A DNA stretch of 64,000 bases from Pieris napi. Lineage: Eukaryota; Arthropoda; Insecta; Lepidoptera; Pieridae. The stretch spans positions 10,700,047-10,764,046 of the forward strand of contig NC_062251.1 of the NCBI RefSeq assembly GCF_905475465.1. Reading direction: 5' to 3'. Positions 35,301-49,068 of the stretch are shown piece after piece. Made by a program: the position numbers and the translations under genes. Every line of letters starts with the position of its first letter. The first letter of the stretch is position 1. A model generated the notes under the pieces. It made no database searches. It saw nothing but the letters and a program-made list of their open reading frames with translations, and was not told the origin of the DNA.

Positions 35301-36845
35301 TTGTCTCTATAAAACATACTTAGTATATCTAATACAATAATTAGACGCAATGAAAGTAACGGCGTGTTGAATTTGTGTACAATTCGACCCTCCCCTGTCA
35401 GATATAATTTGAATTAATTTTCCCACACAATCATGTTTAACATCTAATTACGCACGTTAAAATTCCATTTCCATATCTCTGTACTTAACAATTCTGCTTT
35501 GAAATTCAGTGTCATACAAGTTATCCGCGTAAATATTCCCAACGTTACAAAATCCGTTGTTAACCTAAGGATAGTATTTGTATTTCATTATAAACAAAAG
35601 CTTTGAAATGATGACGCCAGCACAATTCCGTGATAGGTACAGCCACCTACACAACCCACTTTGAAGATATTCGCAAACGTATTTACTCAGGCGTACCAAA
35701 ATTGTTTGCCTACATGTTTGACGCCGCACGCAATGCTCATTACGACGAAAGCCTTTGTTCAGACTTAGAAAATATATTATTGTACCCGATAAACGTATCC
35801 TTTATACAATTTTATCACTCCAGGTAAGTAACGTGAGCTTTTGGGATAATGGCGAATGGGTCAGGTTGTTTTCAAATATTGTTGTTTTAAACTTATGATT
35901 TTTTTCCTTGTGTTCATAATGCTAGTATACTCTTTGAAAGAATAATGCATTATTATTTATAAAGTCAAATCAATAATAAATAAATGTTAGGTGTGACAGC
36001 AGAATAATAGTACATAATAATTTTTTGTTTAAAATTCTTCATTATATCGTTGGATGCAAAAACCTGAAAGGACTTATTCAACAAGTGAACATTGTATCAC
36101 TAAACATACATCCTCTTAACATTAATTTCGTTTCTTAACGCGCGTGGGCAGGTTGGTACTTAATTGTTGTATGAAACAAGCCAGCAGGGAATTGGCTCTA
36201 AATGCTTCGTTGTCCAGGACACAGTAACACCGCAAACTTGCTACGATAATGTTCAATTGTTGCTATCCCAAAATAGACCACATTATCACGCCTCACGGGC
36301 GACTTTAGCGTATAGGGGCGTAAGTGAAATTTTCTAAAGAGAACAGTGATGGAGAGCACAGGCGGCCATTTTCACCTGTAATTCTTCTTCATCTTACCCT
36401 AAACTGACGCACCGTTTTAGCTACAGTAATTATGCTACATAACATATTAGTCTTTAGGGAACGAACACATGTTGGAAACGCTTAATCACTTTACGTTTGC
36501 GTACAAATAATTCGTTAAATTAATTTGGGGTTTGTGTTTGTTATTTTATTATAGAATCTCGGTTACGATAAATTAGTATCTATGTGGCATAAATATAACC
36601 CTTTAATTAATATAGGAACTAGCGTTTAAGATACAGGTTAGGCCTAGGTTAAACGCTAGAGCTCATAGAATTATTTTATGTACGAGGTTAAATAGTGTAA
36701 CTCAACGATTCGTTGCCTATTATAAAAACATATATTGTATGTTTACTCGTATAACCTTCAGAATGTAAGTACTAAATGTAATTGTTTTTGAGTCAAATAA
36801 AGTGATTTTCTTTTTAATTTTTTTTTAAATATTACTTTTGTAGTT
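29319..36845. other. probable Rbp6 intron, no gene seen
   Basis: 7.5 kb without a recognisable gene or clear repeat. Moderate-GC patches lie at 32600-33000, 34740-35000 and 36160-36420. A strong donor-like CCAG|GTAAGT occurs at 35824-35829 after a 60-codon frame (see findings). Confidence 0.4.
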
Positions 36846-37090
36846 ATGGGGTCGTTCAAGTATTACGAAAGCAGATTTACTCCAATTTACCCCCCCCCCC
36901 CTCTTTTTGTTCGCAAAAGTAAGCAAAGCTCTCAAAAATAATAGAATATAAACGTAATAATAATTTTGTAGGAATCCTCGAAAATGCATTTCGTTGACTT
37001 AAATAATTGCTGTTGACTTAATCACTAAATAAGAAAATCAAAGACCCCCCTCCCCCCTATAGTGCTTACGTAATACTTGAACGCTCCCAT
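36846..37090. mobile_element. MITE with TIR ATGGGGTCGTTCAAGTATTAC
   Basis: Left end ATGGGGTCGTTCAAGTATTA; the right end reverse complement is ATGGGAGCGTTCAAGTATTA, followed by CGTAAGCA against CGAAAGCA on the left. Both ends are followed by G/C homopolymer runs (12 C at about 36890-36901; CCCCCCTCCCCCC near 37050). It is 245 bp and non-coding. The superfamily is not assigned because the target duplication is unclear. Confidence 0.8.
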
Positions 37091-40000
37091 GGTGTATTTA
37101 ACAAGACATATTTTGATTAAGTTATGCTTGTGTGTGCTTGGAGTCGGATCTCGGTAACAATCATTATTTCTAGTTCGAAATCATACTTGTTTAAATGAAC
37201 ATGGAGCACGCTTTAGGCTCGCGAAGGCGTTGCATTGTCTTAATCAATAAAACGAATACATATCAACTCTATGTCCTATTAGATAATTGCTGCTAACAAT
37301 ATTGTAATTACATAAAAGTGTAGGCTTCGTTTGGTTTGTGTGCGTGCAAATAAACGGTAATTTCATAATCATGTTGTTAGCGTACACTGGGGAAAAATTT
37401 TAACAATTTCACGATGTTTATTAAAAGAATGTCGTGCGCTTTTTGTAGTCATAAATCATAACTCCCAATTAGGAATACAAATGATATAAAGCCTATTTTA
37501 TGCGTTTAACAATTTTAATTAATGTACAAAAACACCGATAATAATTTAATACGAAAATCACGACGTAATTGACTTGGGGCCTGTTTACTTGAATTCCTTT
37601 GTTTAAACCATAACTAAAAACTAAATTATTCTAATCAATAATTACATTAATTGTCATATCTCTGTCTGATAAATATGTTTATCGTGATGAAAAGAGACTG
37701 TATTTAAAGTATTTTCACATAGTTTTTAAAAATTAACACAAATATATGAAGTTAAAAATATGATTCTAATAAACAAAGCTTTTAACTTAATTGCGGATGT
37801 GGTTTATGGTAAACACAAATAATTGTAATAAATTTGTTAACCGAACCCGACCCAATTGAACATTAATCACAAAATGTGTACTTTTAGGCCCGTACCCACT
37901 ATATAAAATAAAGCAGAAAAGCCGTTTTATCTGACAGGACCTTGTTGGAAATCATAACAAATAGCTCTTTAGAAAACCACATCTCGACCCCAACTGTCCT
38001 ACCCTTTAGTACAAATCTTAGGCGGGGCACTTAAGGCCTGTCAATGAGACCCCGCCGTTGTATTTATTGTACTTGTAATATACATGAAAATATGTATAGT
38101 TTCAGTGGCATACAAAAAACCCTCATAACAAAAAACTATGCACGCTTGAAAAACAAAAGAATTCACTTGTTTCACATTCATTAAACAGTTGACAAATGCT
38201 AAAAATATAAGATTTATTTATAATCAAAATAATCGAGTAAAAATGTTGTTGTTTCAAAATCGCTAATTTGAACACTTTTGTTATCCTACAGATGAGGCTT
38301 GATAAAAACTTACTATAGTGGTCAAAATTTGTGTTTAGTTAATTCTTGTATAAATTGTTTTAAAATTATTCATTCATAAATGTCGAACAAGAAAGTTGTC
38401 AATTATCTCTGAGTGTCATATTTAATCCTTAATTAAGTATATTCAAAGAATCTCAGTACTGCTAGAGATTAATAAAAATAATATATTTTCAGAACTTTTG
38501 AACCAAGAATAAAGCTCCATAGAAATATTATAAACATAACGATCAGTAGCAATTACGTTTGGTAAAGACGTTAGACAAAAAAAATGGTTTTGACTTCGCG
38601 TCGGTTTTCACAAATGGTCTATATTCATAATATCAATTATTTAAATAACGTTCTGTCACTATGTAAAGTGACATTCAATAGCTATTTGAATCATATATTA
38701 CGTTTAGAATAATATACATTAAATTAAACCAATGAGCAAATACTTGTATCTTAACTATTTTGTAACTCACGAAATATTTCAATGTATACCACAGCGGTCG
38801 AACCTTTCAAAGCAAAGCCTTATATTTGAAAACCGATGCCTGACGTAATAAATTTTGTTTTGCATGTTCCTATTTGTGGTTTGAGGGTTTCCCAAATGAT
38901 TCTTGTTTTATCCAATTTATTCGTCCATTAAGATATATAGAAAACTGGCTAAAACTTGAATGTTATTATAACAATTCTAGATTCACGAAAATTGTATGAT
39001 TTAGGAAAAGCATATCATAATGCTTACACAGGTTTATTAAGTTCTTAATTTTGTGGTTGTGTGTTTGACCTCTATATTTTTCTATGCGCTTAAACACTTG
39101 CTTGTATGATAAAATAAATTAAGCAAAAAAAAATATTACAAATTACTCAATAATATAAATTAGAAAATACGTGTTAAATACCCTTTATTGACACTCCATA
39201 CTTAATCAAGACTACTTAAAAACAGAAGCCCATAGACACTATGATTTTTTTTAGAATAATTCAAATTTAATCCAGTAAAAATAATTCATCGCATTAGTAC
39301 ATGTCGCGATTACCCTCTCGCACTCTACCATCCGAATGCTTTTCCCTTTGAACGTGTTTATTTCGCGCCCTTTGACGGTACATTTGATGGCCTATTTAGA
39401 CATTTGATCTGAACTCTTTCGTCATTATTCCCATTCGCATCGCTCGCACCAGTGCGGCCTTTGAATTCAGAGACAAATGGAAATGTATGAGAAGTTTTTA
39501 ATTCGCCTAATGCACGGCGTGTCTCCTAGATGGCTTCATACCCGTCACATCAACCTTTGTATGATAGGCTTATTTTAGACTGTCTTGAATACATTCGCTA
39601 AGATGTAGATTTTTAAAGAGGAATTTCAGCATGTTTTGTTACAAGTTCTTTTCACAAGTATGAAAATGTTTTTAAGAGTTGTATAGTCGCTTAGTATAAA
39701 AGTTTATTCACTATTTTTAGGTTTTGGTTCGAGTAGCCGTTAATTATTCACATCAATAAAATTATTTTGATATGAAAGATTACAGCTCGACATTTAATCG
39801 ATTTTAATTGATTTCCTGGAAATGGTCGACTATCCGTCGCATTTCTATAATTTTGAATGTTTCATGATTTTGTATACATCTTATAATATAGTTCACGCAT
39901 TATTAATTAAATATTTGTAATACATTTTATAAATAAAACCTTTAAATTATTATGAGAATACAAACGAGGCAAAAATTATTATATTAAGTCGCTTAGTTCC

Positions 40001-43000
40001 GCACAGTTACAGTCGTGAAATGCCACCTCGAGCTACCTGCCATCTAATTCCCATATGAATATGAAATTATATGTAAATGTCGACCAAATGTTACCGCATT
40101 GCTTGACAACTCGACAGCGTTGTAAATATAGGGGTAGCGTTGCAGTGACTCCACCAAAACATGCGATATTGTAGTTCACTCTGCGTATAAATCGGTTAAA
40201 ATATCACGCATTAACCCTCAACTAAAATGTTTTCATACCGTTCATTTCCACGACATACACTAAACTGAAATTTCAAATCTAAAAGTTCGCCTATAACATT
40301 TGTTCCAGCTAAAATAGCGAACAAATAAATGCAAACGGTAGAATGCTGCAATTACAATCTATGTAAGAGAACGTGGATTCATATAAGTAGACAGTTCATA
40401 TAATGTGCACGAAGCTCATACCGCAACAGTATAACGAGTGCAATATCACCTAACTACGTTCAGAAGTACCCCTTCTGTTTTAAACTAGAATCCATTTCAC
40501 GACTACAAACTCCACAAATGTACAGTTTCTCGGGCGGAGCGCGCCACAAAGTTAAGTTTAACCACTTGCTATAATTACCAATAAACCATGTTAGTGGTGA
40601 CGCCACGTCAACCGGTGACATCAAGATTTTGTTATTTCCCTCGCTGACGTGACTTCTTGACAGTTCTAGCCATGTTTGATTCAAAGTTATTTTAGACGCA
40701 TTGCCTAGTAGTAACGCTAAATTCTCAATGCTGTGCGTGCGGCAGCGACGTGTCAGGCATAGAAGGCCTGGCCTGGCCTGGCCATATTGGAGTTTCTTTA
40801 TAGTAAGCTAAAGAAAGTCCAATAAAATAGTTTCAGTAAAATAATCCGATAAAAGGTAGCAACGGATGTAGACAATTTTAATGTTCCAATTATAAAAAGA
40901 AATTCTCACTTGCGAAGCGGTATCTGTAAGTATTAATTGAATCTTGTTAGAGATTATTGGACAAAGATTTATTCTTTTGTAGGCTTAACGGAGCTATGGA
41001 GGAGGTTTTATGCACTTTGTTACCGCTTTGTAGTCACATGGTTCAGCTAAACGCATCCCATTCGAAGAATATTGACAGATATGATCACTTCTCGATTGGA
41101 CTCCGGCCAATAAACGTCGGGCGTTTCTGTGCGATTTGTAACTCGATACTGTTTTAGTTTCCGCTTCGAGCAGATACGCCATTTTATAGATTTTCCATCC
41201 CATAGACATGTAAGGTCATTTGCGATACAATATTTTATGGGATATGACTTTAATAGAAGTTAACATTACCTGTATTTGGCATCTCTATAAGAAAAGGTTC
41301 TTTTTTCCCTGTAAAGTTAGGATTTTTTAAACAATAACGCACTGTTTCAAAAATCTGTTATAAATAAAACCTTCCCTTGTGATATATATTTTAAAATAAT
41401 TAAGTTTTGAAAATAGAAAGATAATTATAAAATATCCTAAGAAATACATTTACATTTATAGATTGAAAAATAATATGAATAACTTTTTCGTTGTCGATTC
41501 ATGAATGCTCACAGTCCCCACGCAGTGAATCGTGGCAGCGCGATATTTTTTATTTATTTTAATCAAATGTACCAGTTGTTTTGATGCTGTGAGGTTTACT
41601 GTAGCGGTAGTTTTGTGTGTTCTATACTTACCTATGAATTCCGTCGCACAGTACTGTGGCAAAATGAATATTTTAACATTTTACATATCCGATGAGTGAA
41701 TTCATTTCGCGACGTTTTCAAACTATGTTGTTATTTGATACATTTTAATTCCATTTTCAAATTGTGTACTATCAATTTGAAAGCGGTTTTGAAACATAAA
41801 TCTTCTATTTCGAATTTCTTTTATCTAATTGATTCCGTAATCCTTTGTGAAGGGAGTGATGCGTGTACTGCGGTGCGATTGTGTTCCAGCAATCAATGTT
41901 ATGACGACTACAAAGCGTACCACCAAACGTATTAGGGGAAATATGACGAGTTTGCCTGTTGAGGGTTTTTGTATTCAAAATTCGGATATGAGAATTATGT
42001 TAGACGCGCCTATATGAATACTCGCTTATAAGCGATATAACCGAAGTAGTCGCGGAATATATATTTCATACAATTACCGTTTTTATCTGATCTTACATGA
42101 TTACGCGTTGACTTAATTATAATTTTAGAGCTTATATCCAACCGGGACTGTCAAATAAAAAGGACACAAAAATATATCCCCATTTATGGACAGTCAGTCT
42201 CGGCCACTGTCATGTCAAAAAGTATATGTCAAACTTCATCGAGGTGTAAAATGTTTTGACAGCCAATGAAATGAAATTTTAATCTGGCAATCCCGACTAT
42301 AGATTAAAATATATTTGGCGCTATTTACGTAGACTGCTACGAATGTCTCGAACAGACGTAAAATAGAGTTCATTAATTGTTACTCGAAACAAATGAGTGC
42401 TACTTACGTCCTACAATCAGATATCGTATCGACTTTCCGCTTCGTTTATTACACTCGGTTCGGGAATAGTTTTTGTATCTGCCGTACTAATCAACGCCTG
42501 TACATAGCCATCCGAGTGAGATTTTCCATTCTGCGATTCTCAATAAAATGCTTCCCGTATTGTTGGTACCAGTTTCAGTTACAACAGCCCCTGGTACTAA
42601 ACGCAGATTGCGTTCGGTCCCTCCGGACGCTCAGTCTAAAACACTATGTATTTAGGTCAACTACAAATATAAATAGAAATTAGTTTTTTTTAAACTTTAG
42701 CAAAACGGATAGTGAATTGAATTTTTACATAAAATTGTTAAGTATAGGCGTATATAAAAAGATCTTTCCATTTCGAACCTTTTAAGACCGTAAAAATGAT
42801 TACTAATAATATGTTTTATACGAATATAAAAATCGCATATTTGAAGCGATTATTTGCCAGATTGTTGTCACTATCATCCGACAATTTGATTAATTTTTAA
42901 AGATAAGGTCAGTCAGTGCGCAAGTAGCAAAATCGATCGAACGCACAACCGAAAAATTTACTTTGACACATTGACAATTTACCACCTGTAAAATGTCTAT

Positions 43001-45109
43001 GATATTGCGTGGTGTTGCCATTCTAATAAAACAAATAACATTGTGTTCTCTTATTACATAATCTCTGACATACATATGATAAAATAATTTCTTTATCAAT
43101 ATTGAAATAATTGGTCGTTCCGCTTGACGTGTGCAAAAGTCTGTACTATGCATAAAAAAGCTGTAGTCTCGAAAATAAGATACGGGGAGACATGCTTATT
43201 GCACCCTGTCTATTTGAGTCTCAGCGCGTAACTTGGCCTGATTGCTTGATAGGGAAAGTTGGCGCATGTATATTTACTTGGAAAGAATCGAAAAACGATG
43301 TATGCGCATCCAACACAAGCCCACTCGTATTCCGTACTACTCTCAACTTATTTAACAGTTTAAAAGGGGAATTTATCAAATATGTCTAGACCGCGGCGGC
43401 CGGTAATCTGTAAGCCAGCAATTACTGCTGCGGCGATTTCAAGAGCCTTCAGTTACAATTCCGGTCATTCTTCAAATGATTCGGCAAGTGCGGTATGCAT
43501 TGCGAATATCGATTTACATACCACTGTATAATTCAAAGGTTGAATAATGTATCGCCTTTCATTAGCACATTGGGCAGCCGAAACGTATTTGCACATAAAT
43601 TCGGTAACCAACCCTCCTAAGGCACACGTGCGAACGATTATCCATTTAGAAGCCTCCATCCTTTATTTATATAAATAATAGACAGCCCTGTATTACAATA
43701 ACATTCTTCGAATAACCGCTGATACAAAATGAAACTATATACAATAAAGTAATTAACTAAACCCATTAAAAACATTAATTATACTTACTAAAACTCATTT
43801 TCAATAGCACTAGTACCGTAGTCCGTGGCAAATGAAATAATAACATATATTTTTCAATGTGTTAAATTAAGATGTGGACAGAGGGTGACTTTTTGAGTTC
43901 CTAAACATACCTATACGTACGGTTTGAAGTAAACTTCACGAAATTCAGTTAGTTAAACAAATATCTTGAAATCATAATTATGCATACCTAAATAAATTGA
44001 GAATTCTCCGCTAATCTAATCCTAATCTTTTTCTTACAAATATATTACGATATAATTATCAATATAATTTCGTATGAGATAAAAAGAAAAAATAATCAAA
44101 GAAAGTTAGGACAATCCACGATCTTGATAGTTGTAACAATACAATATTACGAGATTAGTTAGGAAGCCCAGAATTCCAATTTCGGATAGGTAATATATTA
44201 ATAATTATTCCGATAATATTATTACGAGATTATCGCCACCTCTGAAGCGTTTTCAATTGATTACTTATTAATACCTAACATATATAAGTATATCTTTTTC
44301 CTTTAACAAAGTTAATTACCAATTATATATGCTAGCGAGTTTTTCATTAACGGCGTTACAGTTCTTGCCCTCAACGTCAAAGCACAATGTAAGCACTTTA
44401 TAAAAATTGATTTAAATAGTTATATTTACAGATAAATTTATTTTTGGATTTATACAAAGTCTGAATAAAATACGAGTGAAATCCATTAATTTATTTACAG
44501 CAGTTTAAGTTTTAATTAATCCGCATTGAAGCGTTTGATGCAGTAACATTGACTGGTGTCGTGCGTTAAGTTCACCGCCGAAATTCGATTATGATAATGA
44601 CAATTAATTGGAATTATTTATGTACATTGATAGATTTTATCGCAATAGATTTGGAGGGATTGGCCCTCAGTCAGATATGTTACATGAAACATTTTATGTA
44701 CTCATTTTTACTATAAATAACAGATTTAAATGTTGTCTTTGAGAAACTAAATAATTTTTCACCTTAAAACAACTCTTTAAAATTGTATTGGTAGTAAAGT
44801 GAATTTTTGAAAATAGAACATGGATTTATTGCTCACCGTTATGCCTCTAACGAAGGAGTAACCTCAACGATGCATTTGGAATTTCAACGACTTCAATTAT
44901 TGAGTGTCTACAAACCTTATGGGTTCTCGAGGGGCTGGACTGTCCATTCCAGCGATAATGTCGCATTCCACGCCGGGAGGGTATACATTAAACATTTACG
45001 TATACCCTTAATACTCTTGTTAGGTATATTGAAAATGTCTCGGTACTTTGTTTGATACGTTGAAATGCGTTATACAAACACATTAAAAGTCAAATCAGTC
45101 CAAATAAAA
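37091..45109. other. probable Rbp6 intron, no gene seen
   Basis: 8 kb with no convincing gene. Moderate-GC non-repetitive patches (40020-40800, 42300-42680, 43180-43660) could hold conserved regulatory sequence. A weak inverted repeat at about 42140-42300 may be a very old MITE. Confidence 0.4.
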
Positions 45110-45500
45110 TTTGTAATTATTCATAAAAATATCGGTTGTCTGTAAAGTCGGTTTACTGACGATAGTTGAACGTGACAACGTCATAAGAAAATACTGATGG
45201 AATGGTTGCATTCTTCAAAAGAAAATTTTAATTTTATTTGTTAGATAGATATTTTGTATAGATATAGAGAAGGAAGTAAATGGAAATCACAATTGAATTG
45301 ATCAAGTTACATTTATTTTTACGCATAAATACAATTATGTAAATTTTTGTGTGCAAGCGAGAGCGCGGAACGAGTGCTCTCGCTTGCAGTTCAAGCCTTA
45401 AATGGAACGCCTCAGAGGTAACGCCGCATGAGTCATGTTTTTTCGTGCGTGCAGCCGGCTCCATCGAATTATAAGACGTTGTCACGTCAAAATACAATTA
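45110..45500. repeat. lepidopteran-type dispersed repeat with internal hairpin
   Basis: Two inverted blocks, ACGTGACAACGTCATAAG near 45170-45187 and the reverse of GACGTTGTCACGTC near 45475-45488, bracket the region. It contains GATGGAGCCGGCTGCACGCA (minus strand), which I remember from repeats in other moth sequences. A 13-bp perfect hairpin (TGCAAGCGAGAGC) lies at 45352-45388. An 87-codon minus-strand frame here is not protein-like. Confidence 0.45.
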
Positions 45501-46061
45501 TTTTTATGTATTTAATTAATTTCTACATGGGATTTTTTAAATTTAGATTTATTGTAACTGTCAAATGATAACAAAAAAGTCAGTAAGATAATGTGAAGAA
45601 TTTAAAAAGATAATACTTGACCCATTCATTTCAGTGTTCCAAAGTTGTATAAATAAATAAAAATGTTCTAATTCTACTCCATTTTACCATGTGAATATAG
45701 TGTTAGGTGGTTATAAAGATGGAGAGACGGCCTGTCACCCGTCGTGACGATTAGACGTCCGGTAACAGGGGCGGTTTTAATCCAATTGAGGGCTTGCATA
45801 ATTCGCACGAGCCTAGTGCTTAGTGCATATCCACGGAAGGCTTTCACTTAACTGGAAAATGATTTCCCATATTTTATATGAGTGTATTCACTGTATTAGA
45901 TTTAATAACAAGTGAACTTTTTATTTAATAAATATTTTAATTCGATTTGCAGTTGAATACCTAACAGACATGTAAACGATTGAAAAGTTATATCAAAAAT
46001 ATACTTGAGGTGGGTGTCATATATACATATCAATTAACATTGTATATACGAGATATGTGCG
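45501..46061. other. non-coding spacer
   Basis: No gene seen. Confidence 0.4.
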
Positions 46062-46293
46062 AAGAGTAGCTGTCCTTATGTCGCTACGTAAAGCTAGACA
46101 CCGAGAAGAGTGGAAGCTCGTAGAGGGGGCCTATGTCCAAGGACAAGCTGTATAACAGAAATCAACCGGCTTGCCGATTAATTATTAGTATTTTTATTTT
46201 TTTATTTTTAGTGTTAATTTCTTAGTATTTCACATTTGTATGTACTAATATAAGTAATTACAGCAATAAAGGCTTTTAATATTATTATTATTA
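46062..46293 (+). repeat. LINE 3' end, family C, with ATT repeat tail
   Basis: GAGAAGAGTGGAAGC, CCTATGTCCAAGGACAAGCT, AATCAACCGGCTTGCCGATT, then a T-rich 3' UTR, TTACAGCAATAAAGGCTTTT and an ATT microsatellite tail. An opposite-strand copy lies at 56.77-57.01 kb. The microsatellite tail instead of poly(A) is typical of several non-LTR clades. Confidence 0.75.
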
Positions 46294-48154
46294 TACGAGA
46301 TATATATCTATATAATACCTAGAAAGAGAAATGAAATACATAGGTTAACTTCAGTTATTTCGTAAACAGTCTAACACTTTATAATATAACATAAAAGACC
46401 TCTTCCTATTTCTATACATAAAATTCTTAAAAGACCTGTACTATTTAATATGTGGTAAAGCGAATAGTGTAGCAATATAACGATTATAAAATATTCACCG
46501 TATCAGAGTGCTCTGAAATCTGGTTAGAACAATGTGTTTTTACATTCTAAACCATACTCTAAACAGGGAGTTAGTCGGTCGAATTTTGCCAACTTTTTTA
46601 TTTATGATTGACGGCACACGGGCCGTGCTCGGTCGCGCGATCCGTGCCCAGTGGACCGTGATCACTACTAAGAGACCAACCTATCCGTCGGTCTACCGGA
46701 GTCACATGTTGCATAATACAGAAGCTCCAGCGCTGGCAGATACTTTTATACGTAGCACTTTAAATCACCGAACTATTCACAAAAATCATCCACTCGAAAT
46801 CTACACGAACCTTCTATTCGCACACGCCTAATTACGGAAACACGAGAGCCTCACTTGTGTCTAAATGTAGAAAGAAATGTATGTTCATCTCGTTAAAACT
46901 TTCGTACAAATATAAAATTCAATTTCTGAATGAGCGCAAAAATCTTGTACCTTGTTTTTTGCGTTCATTCTGCATCAACCGACGTAGAATCCTAATTATC
47001 TTTCCCAGTTAAGCTTAAGTGAATTATTCCGGCCGCCTACTGTAGCGCACAAACAAAACGGCTCCGAGTTCACAACCTCAGTCGAAAATGCTAAAACATT
47101 AAAGCGAACTCCTGGCACACGTATAATATTCGCCAAGCATGTTCGCATAAGCTTACGGAGGTAGCGTTTAGCCGGCTCAACTTTTAATAACACCCGCAAA
47201 ATCATCTAATTAATCTGATTAGGGCGGACCGTGCTCTGGCGCAACACTCGCCACTAATGCTTACTGAGTATTAAACAAACTTATTTGTCCCATGCACTGC
47301 CGACCGGATTAGTGAAATGTGCCTTCCCAACCAACATTTTGGCGCTAATTTTCACCACTCTAATCGTTTGTATTGTTTTAACGGGTATATAAAAGTGTCA
47401 AGTAAAACTTTTGTTGGTTTAATGGTCAAGAATATAACTAAATAACTCATTAAGATGAGTAACAGTAACAATAATACAGTTTAAGACTTAAGAAGTTATA
47501 AAAGAGTTAAACTGAACCACAGTAACGCTAGGTATTGTAACCTCAAGTAACAATAAGTACCTTAAGTAGTAATAAGGTTTCTAGTAAGTCTTACTATTCC
47601 CAAGTGTTGTTTAAGAGTGCTAAGTAAATGTTTTATACCACTTAACATGCCTAAAAACTTAATATTACTTAAGAAGGTATGAAGGTTATAGTCACAACCA
47701 TCATAGAACCTACTCTTATATAAATTCAAGTAACGCGAAACACTTAAAGTAATATTATAGTTTCTAATAACTCTTTCTACCGACAAAAGCTCTTGAAAAT
47801 AGTTGACAAAATATTTTTATCACCTAAATTGCTACAAAAGAAGTAATTGGAACTTATTTATAGCAATTTAATTTAGAAATAAGAAACCACTATATATGAT
47901 ATTAGTTGGTATTATGGAGTTATTTTTAGAGCCCTGTTCTTTACAACGGTGTTCGAATTTACTTTTATGTTATTCTAAGCAATATGAAAATACAATTTAA
48001 ACGTTGTAACTTTTATTTTTACTTGAAATTATAAAACATATAAAATATTACCTACTTTTATAGCTGTATAATGTCTCTAACCTCAAAATTGTGTATATGT
48101 GTGTAGTCTGATTTGCTCTCAAGTCTGTTTGCTCTTGCTTGCTTGATTTTTGCT
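46294..48154. other. non-coding; may include the left end of a DNA transposon
   Basis: No gene seen. Bases 47390-47800 repeat short motifs (GTAAC, AAGTA, ACTTAA and complements) many times, which could be subterminal repeats of the element carrying the 48-51 kb gene pair. This is inference. Confidence 0.35.
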
Positions 48155-48918
48155 ATGAGTTCGTGGAAAAAACGAAAAAGATGTGGAGGAGTCAAAAGAA
48201 AACGAATACAAATTAATAATCAGATTAAATCAATCAGTGTCATCCTGCGATAAAACCACCAAACTGCAAACAGTGACCATTGATGCAGTTCAGCATCATA
48301 GTTCTTCGTTGAAAAGAAGTATTGATGACGCTAGTCTGGGTTGTAGTAGTTTTTGCAACGAATATGTTCATCCAGCGCAGCTTAAATGCCAAAGAAAATG
48401 TTCGTACTGTCGTAGAAACCCATCGAAAATGTCGGTCAAGTGCGGGAATTTCAACAAGGTTCCGTACAGTTTTTTTTATTTATTTTGGTGAGTACTTTAT
48501 AGGTGATTATAATAGCAAATAATTTTATTTTTCACAGGACTAGAAAATCATAATATGTATGTGAGCAGTAAACATGGTGAAACGCAAGACATTGAACAGG
48601 GTTCTGTACTTTGAGCATTTTATAATTTCTTGTAAAGAGAGGAATAAATATTTTCTATCATCAACTGATGATATTATTGAAGTCCTAAATATATCAATTA
48701 ACGCTAAAAAGATAAATATACAAGGTAAAAAACTTATGGGGAAAATGCTAGTATTTGAAAAACCTCTTCGGTCATCGTTCCTAAATATCTACAAAGTCTG
48801 CGAAATAAGTTTAGAGAAAATTGATATTGTTCTGAGCCCTGATGATGTAAGCTGTAAGCTAGTGTGTATTGTCCACGGCGGATTCCTGTATTTTATACCA
48901 CTTTTACACACATTATAA
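48155..48918 (+). pseudogene. decayed protein gene, possibly transposon C-terminal domain
   Basis: Starts at ATG 48155 (SSWKKRKRCGG), then shifts frame near 48190 into a 100-residue stretch with a Cys cluster (LKCQRKCSYC). A GTGAGT donor at about 48489 and TTTTTCACAG acceptor near 48537 would join it in frame to LENHNMYVSSKHGETQDIEQ. A further shift near 48600 enters LYFEHFIISCKERN..FLSSTDDIIEV..KKLMGKMLVFEKPLRSSFLNIY..IPLLHTL, stop 48918. The C-terminal pattern resembles domains following TNP2-type transposases of animal CACTA/EnSpm elements, but the catalytic part is missing, so this is a tentative resemblance only. Confidence 0.45.
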
Positions 48919-49068
48919 TTTGAATTATAGTGTGTTTCTTTAATGTATAAATAAAAGCAAGCTTTTAAAAATAATTGTGGTTTTATTCAAAATATCTTAT
49001 CACTAGATTCACTAGTCTGATCAAAACAAGTCTAATAAACTAAGGCAAAGCATATACAACGCGTAACA

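Noticed and set aside
42130..42310. Possible MITE with ends near CCGGGACTGTCAAAT and ATCTGGCAATCCCGACT
   Set aside because: Only about two thirds of the bases match over 26 bp, too weak to call without other copies.
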